A stretch of 9,213 nt of DNA from Euryarchaeota archaeon UBA501 (lineage in GTDB: Archaea > Thermoplasmatota > Poseidoniia > Poseidoniales > Thalassarchaeaceae). Position numbers and translations under genes: made by a program. This document shows, piece after piece, positions 6,501 to 9,213 of the stretch (within the stretch, counting starts at the first letter, position 1; each line of letters begins with the position of its first letter). The notes below the pieces were generated by a model. It was given only the letters and a program-made list of their open reading frames with translations. It had not been told where the DNA came from and made no database searches. Location: positions 443 through 9,655 of the forward strand of contig DAVT01000129.1 in NCBI GenBank assembly GCA_002505685.1, given 5' to 3'.

Positions 6501-6941
6501 ATGGAAGCAAAAGCGCCTTGGACGGAAACCGAAAATAATCCTCCACAACAAGTTGTTGTCGGAAGTTTGCGCCCACAGCAATTCATTGCGGGACAACCAT
6601 CAGAGGGTCAGAATATCTTGTATGTGGGGACACCAAAATTCAATCCTGAAACAAACTTCAGGCATATTTCATACATGGTATTGGCCTCTGCAATAGGGGT
6701 CTTTTTGTTGTTTGTATTATTATTGCAAGAAGAGGATATGGGCTGCGGTCTTTGCTGCGGCATATTTGGGGTAGGACTGATGTTTGATGCCGCATACTAC
6801 AGTGGAAGATCAACTTGGCAAAGTCAACATGGAGAAAGCACATCAGGAAGCACGATTGGTCTAATTGGCGATTTACTACTTGCTCTCGCCTGCTTAGCAA
6901 TAGCATTCTTCATACTAGTGGATGAACTACTCGGATTTTAG
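6501..6941 (+). CDS. Three-span membrane protein of unknown function
   Basis: A 146-residue predicted membrane protein. Residues 1-54 form a polar Pro/Gln-rich, probably disordered head. Three hydrophobic segments follow at about 56-76, 81-99 and 118-140. The second holds a glycine/cysteine cluster, GCGLCCGIFGVG (81-92). A hydrophilic Ser/Gly/Gln loop (101-117) precedes the third, and the protein ends shortly after it. No catalytic motif or signal peptide is evident. GGAG (6489-6492) lies 8 nt before the ATG at 6501. It is 32 nt downstream of the Cys-rich gene on the same strand and may be the last gene of the carboxylase operon, but no functional link is visible. Its stop is 14 bp from the end of the convergent gdhA. 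I do not recognise the family. Confidence 0.75.
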   Translation: MEAKAPWTETENNPPQQVVVGSLRPQQFIAGQPSEGQNILYVGTPKFNPETNFRHISYMVLASAIGVFLLFVLLLQEEDMGCGLCCGIFGVGLMFDAAYYSGRSTWQSQHGESTSGSTIGLIGDLLLALACLAIAFFILVDELLGF

Positions 6942-6955
6942 GGAAAGGGTTCGAA

Positions 6956-8314
6956 TCAAAGAACACCTTGCGCCATCATTGCTTCAGCAACCTTGAGGAA
7001 TCCAGCAATGTTTGCTCCCGCAACATAGTTGCCTGGCATACCGTACTTCTCAGCGGTTTCATACGCATTTTGATGAATCTTGACCATGATACTCTCCAAT
7101 TCACCATCCACACGCTCCCGGGTCCAACTCATTCGTAGACTGTTCTGACTCATTTCAAGGCCGGATGTTGCCACACCACCTGCATTACTGGCTTTACCAG
7201 GTGCGAAAAGCAGACCATTCTCAAGGAAAATTTCCACTGCTTCGGGTGTGCAAGGCATGTTGGCTCCTTCTGCAACCGCGGTGCAACCTCCATCCACAAG
7301 AGACTGAGCTTCCTCTGCATTCAACTCGTTTTGAGTCGCACAAGGAAGGGCGACGTCAACTGGAACTGCCCATAGTCCATTGATTGAGGGATCAGGTTGT
7401 GATTTGGTAAAGTTCACTCCATCAAAGTGATCCGCATATTCACTGATACGACCTCGGCGATTATTCTTGAGATCCATAATCCAAGCCAATTTCTCACGAT
7501 CGATTCCCGCTGGATCATGAATCCAACCACTAGAGTCACTCATAGTCACGGGCTTTCCACCGAGGTCGAGGACCTTTTCACAAGCAAACTGAGCGACATT
7601 TCCTGAACCACTGATTGAGACTGTTGCACCCTCGAACGACTTGTCCTTTGTAGCCAACATCTCGCGCGCGAAGTAGACCAAACCATAACCGGTTGCCTCG
7701 GGTCGAATCAATGAGCCTCCATATGAGCGCCCTTTTCCAGTCAAAACGCCACTTTCGAAATCATTGCGTAGGCGCTTGTACATCCCGAACATGTAACCAA
7801 TTTCACGACCCCCAACACCGATATCTCCGGCTGGAACGTCCAGATTGTGACCAATGTGTCGCCACAATTCCATCATGAATGCTTGACAGAATCGCATCAC
7901 TTCACCATCTGACTTGCCCTTAGGATCAAAGTCAGAACCTCCTTTTCCACCGCCCATTGGCAGTGTTGTGAGGCTGTTCTTGAAAATCTGCTCAAATGCT
8001 AGGAATTTGAGAATGCTCTCATTTACACTTGGATGGAATCGAAGCCCACCCTTGTACGGGCCAATTGCTCCATTGTATTGGATTCTGAATCCTCGATTGA
8101 CACGCTGATTTCCTTCATCATCAACCCAAGTAACTCGGAATTGGATGATCCGCTCCGGTTCACATATTCGCTCAACGATGGGGATGTATTCAGGGTGTGC
8201 GTCAATCGCTGGACCTAGAGTCTCTAGGACCTCTAGACAGGCTTGGTGGAATTCAGGTTGGCCAGGGTCTCTAGCAACTACTTTTTCGTAAATTCGCTTC
8301 ATTTCGGAGTGCAT
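6956..8314 (-). CDS. gdhA: Glutamate dehydrogenase, bacterial-type, probably NADP-specific
   Basis: Reversible reductive amination of 2-oxoglutarate to glutamate; the NADP type usually works in ammonium assimilation. At 452 residues it matches the bacterial/fungal hexameric class (E. coli GdhA is about 447) better than the roughly 415-residue archaeal class. Visible motifs are GPYKGGLRFHPSV (85-97), the catalytic-lysine segment LPMGGGKGGSDFDPKGKS (118-135, Lys124), PAGDIGVGGREIGYMFG (161-177), and the nucleotide loop SGSGNVAQ (235-242) with SDSSG (about 259-263), as in NADP enzymes. The ATG at 8314 is backed by AGGTG 5 nt upstream; an in-frame ATG four codons on is a weaker choice. It is divergent from glutamine synthetase across a 336-bp spacer, which pairs the two ammonium-assimilating enzymes, and convergent with the membrane protein gene. 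Confidence 0.96.
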   Translation of the reverse strand: MHSEMKRIYEKVVARDPGQPEFHQACLEVLETLGPAIDAHPEYIPIVERICEPERIIQFRVTWVDDEGNQRVNRGFRIQYNGAIGPYKGGLRFHPSVNESILKFLAFEQIFKNSLTTLPMGGGKGGSDFDPKGKSDGEVMRFCQAFMMELWRHIGHNLDVPAGDIGVGGREIGYMFGMYKRLRNDFESGVLTGKGRSYGGSLIRPEATGYGLVYFAREMLATKDKSFEGATVSISGSGNVAQFACEKVLDLGGKPVTMSDSSGWIHDPAGIDREKLAWIMDLKNNRRGRISEYADHFDGVNFTKSQPDPSINGLWAVPVDVALPCATQNELNAEEAQSLVDGGCTAVAEGANMPCTPEAVEIFLENGLLFAPGKASNAGGVATSGLEMSQNSLRMSWTRERVDGELESIMVKIHQNAYETAEKYGMPGNYVAGANIAGFLKVAEAMMAQGVL

Positions 8315-8509
8315 TTTTTCACCTATTTTTTCATCGAGGCAGCCTCAAATCCTGACGAGTGGTTCGCCGAGTATTGTACACCTTTTGAATGGTCCGCAAT
8401 TGAAAACTGGGCTAGGTCAATTCAGGAGTGGTGTGAGAAATTAGCAAATACACAAAATTTCCAACTGTACATTTGGACGAATCTGAGGCAAAAAAGAGAA
8501 ATAATTTGA

Positions 8510-8529
8510 AAAATTTATCAAAATTTATC
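8510..8529. repeat. Tandem 10-bp direct repeat in the gdhA/GS spacer
   Basis: AAAATTTATC occurs twice in immediate succession, one helical turn apart, on the same DNA face. It lies about 120 bp upstream of the glutamine synthetase start and 195 bp upstream of gdhA. It could be a paired regulator site, but AT-rich chance duplication cannot be excluded. Confidence 0.5.
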
Positions 8530-8577
8530 CATTATTGTCCCCATACGTTCATAAATAAATAAAAAAAATGTTTGAAT

Positions 8578-8594
8578 GGACATTTATTTTGTCC
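8578..8594. repeat. Inverted repeat GGACA-N7-TGTCC, candidate operator
   Basis: Perfect 5-bp arms separated by an AT-only 7-bp centre (TTTATTT) form a 17-bp dyad typical in size of a dimeric repressor site. It lies between two TATA-like elements, about 57 bp before the glutamine synthetase ATG, roughly where transcription from the upstream element would begin. Confidence 0.4.
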
Positions 8595-8614
8595 TGTAAT
8601 GCTCACCCGTTCAA

Positions 8615-8621
8615 TAATATA
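8615..8621 (+). promoter_or_regulatory. Candidate TATA box for glutamine synthetase
   Basis: TAATATA is preceded by CGTTCAA and lies 30-36 nt before the ATG at 8651, a distance that would give a very short or leaderless transcript. A similar CGTTCA-plus-AT element occurs at 8546-8560 and could drive a longer leader containing the AGGTG ribosome site at 8637-8641. Which one is used cannot be told from sequence. Confidence 0.4.
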
Positions 8622-8650
8622 CTGCCTCGGTAGCGCAGGTGCCGGTATTT

Positions 8651-9213
8651 ATGATAAAACACGCCAAACTGGAATACATCTGGCTGGACGGTTACGAACC
8701 GACACAGAATATGCGTAGCAAGACATTGATTCGGAAAAATTTCTCTGGTAAAGTTGAGGATTGTCCAATGTGGTCTTTTGATGGATCTTCGACAAAACAA
8801 GCCGAGGGGGGTGATTCTGACTGCCTACTAAAGCCGGTAACAATTTTCCCAGATCCACAAAGGATTGATGGTTTCCTTGTCATGTGCGAGGTTTTGAATG
8901 CAGATGGAACACCTCACGTTTCAAATGGTAGGGCCACAATAGAAGAGGATGATGATGATTTTTGGTTCGGTTATGAACAAGAATATTTCATCATGGATGT
9001 TGAGACCCAACAACCATTGGGATTCCCCGTAGGAGGCTACCCCGGGCCCCAGGGTCTTTACTACTGTTCCGTAGGAGGCAAGAACACACATGGCAGAAAT
9101 CTCGTTGAAGAGCATGCAAACTTGTGTCTAGATGCTGGAATCAATTTTGAAGGCATCAACCAAGAAGTGGCGTGCGGACAGTGGGAATTCCAGATTTTTG
9201 CCAAGGGAGCAAA
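8651..9213 (+). CDS. glnII: Type II glutamine synthetase, N-terminal part (truncated by window edge)
   Basis: ATP-dependent synthesis of glutamine from glutamate and ammonia. The 187 visible residues run without a stop to the window end, roughly half of the usual 340-350. The N-terminal beta-grasp domain shows KLEYIWLDGYEPTQNMRSKT (6-25), WSFDGSSTKQAEGGDSDC (41-58) and FPDPQR (66-71). The start of the catalytic domain shows GYEQEYF (107-113) and GQWEFQIF (176-183), whose glutamates are metal ligands in this family. ADGTPHVSNGRATI followed by an Asp run before FWFGYEQEYF is characteristic of bacterial GSII rather than the GSI used by most archaea, so lateral acquisition is likely. The start fits the family N-terminus, with AGGTG 9 nt upstream. 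It is divergent from gdhA, its natural metabolic partner. Confidence 0.95.
   Translation, partial: MIKHAKLEYIWLDGYEPTQNMRSKTLIRKNFSGKVEDCPMWSFDGSSTKQAEGGDSDCLLKPVTIFPDPQRIDGFLVMCEVLNADGTPHVSNGRATIEEDDDDFWFGYEQEYFIMDVETQQPLGFPVGGYPGPQGLYYCSVGGKNTHGRNLVEEHANLCLDAGINFEGINQEVACGQWEFQIFAKGA

Larger units (their letters stand above)
8315..8650. other. AT-rich divergent spacer between gdhA and glutamine synthetase
   Basis: A 336-bp region without a confident gene. The gdhA-proximal part (8315-8509) has moderate base composition and contains a plus-strand frame, open from before 8309 to a TGA at 8509. It reads as Trp/Glu-rich protein but lacks an ATG. A TATA-like TACAATA on the minus strand near 8374-8380 would place gdhA transcription about 35 nt before its start. 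The part from 8510 to 8630 is strongly AT-rich. It holds a tandem 10-bp repeat, an inverted repeat and two TATA-like elements facing glutamine synthetase, listed separately. The region most likely carries the promoters and nitrogen-responsive control sites of both genes. Confidence 0.6.

Noticed and set aside
8603..8883. Minus-strand frames opposite the start of glutamine synthetase
   Set aside because: They overlap a clearly conserved coding region and its promoter and have no credible features.
1..9213. CRISPR arrays, tRNA/rRNA genes, insertion sequences, phage or defence genes
   Set aside because: No regularly spaced repeats, no cloverleaf-like T-loop/anticodon patterns, no transposase or integrase motifs were seen; every confident gene is metabolic or a small unknown.

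Overview
The window looks like part of a mesophilic euryarchaeal genome, most likely a marine Thermoplasmatota lineage such as Poseidoniales (Marine Group II). This is inferred, not proven. The reasons are the separate small B12-binding subunit of methylmalonyl-CoA mutase next to MeaB, a free-standing biotin carrier protein, a dolichol-kinase-type membrane protein, TATA-like elements upstream of genes, and dense operons whose stop codons sit inside Shine-Dalgarno motifs. The glutamate dehydrogenase and glutamine synthetase are of bacterial type, so some lateral gene acquisition is likely.

Layout. On the minus strand, from about 3850 down to 4, lie mcmA2, meaB, a dolichol/phytol kinase-like membrane protein, a 37-residue single-span membrane peptide and asnB. 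The first three are translationally coupled. On the plus strand, from 3956 to 6941, lie the propionyl-CoA carboxylase beta subunit, a small epsilon/PccX-like subunit that is probably frameshifted, the biotin carrier protein, a small Cys-rich protein and a three-span membrane protein. Facing them, tail to tail 14 bp away, is gdhA on the minus strand (6956-8314). Beyond a 336-bp AT-rich divergent spacer, a type II glutamine synthetase starts at 8651 and runs off the right edge.

How the genes work together. The two divergent operons around 3850-3955 cover propionyl-CoA to methylmalonyl-CoA to succinyl-CoA. Propionyl-CoA carboxylase supplies the first step, and the B12 subunit plus its GTPase chaperone supply part of the second. 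The biotin carboxylase, the large mutase subunit and the epimerase are not in the window and must be encoded elsewhere if the pathway is complete. The flanks carry nitrogen assimilation: glutamate dehydrogenase and glutamine synthetase back to back on the right, and glutamine-dependent asparagine synthetase on the left.

The most notable items are the apparent frameshift between the PccX-like gene and the biotin carrier, the unlisted 37-residue membrane peptide, a palindrome between the two propionate operons, the repeat-rich gdhA/glutamine synthetase spacer, and two unrecognised small genes behind the biotin carrier. I see no phage, CRISPR, insertion sequence, tRNA or rRNA.
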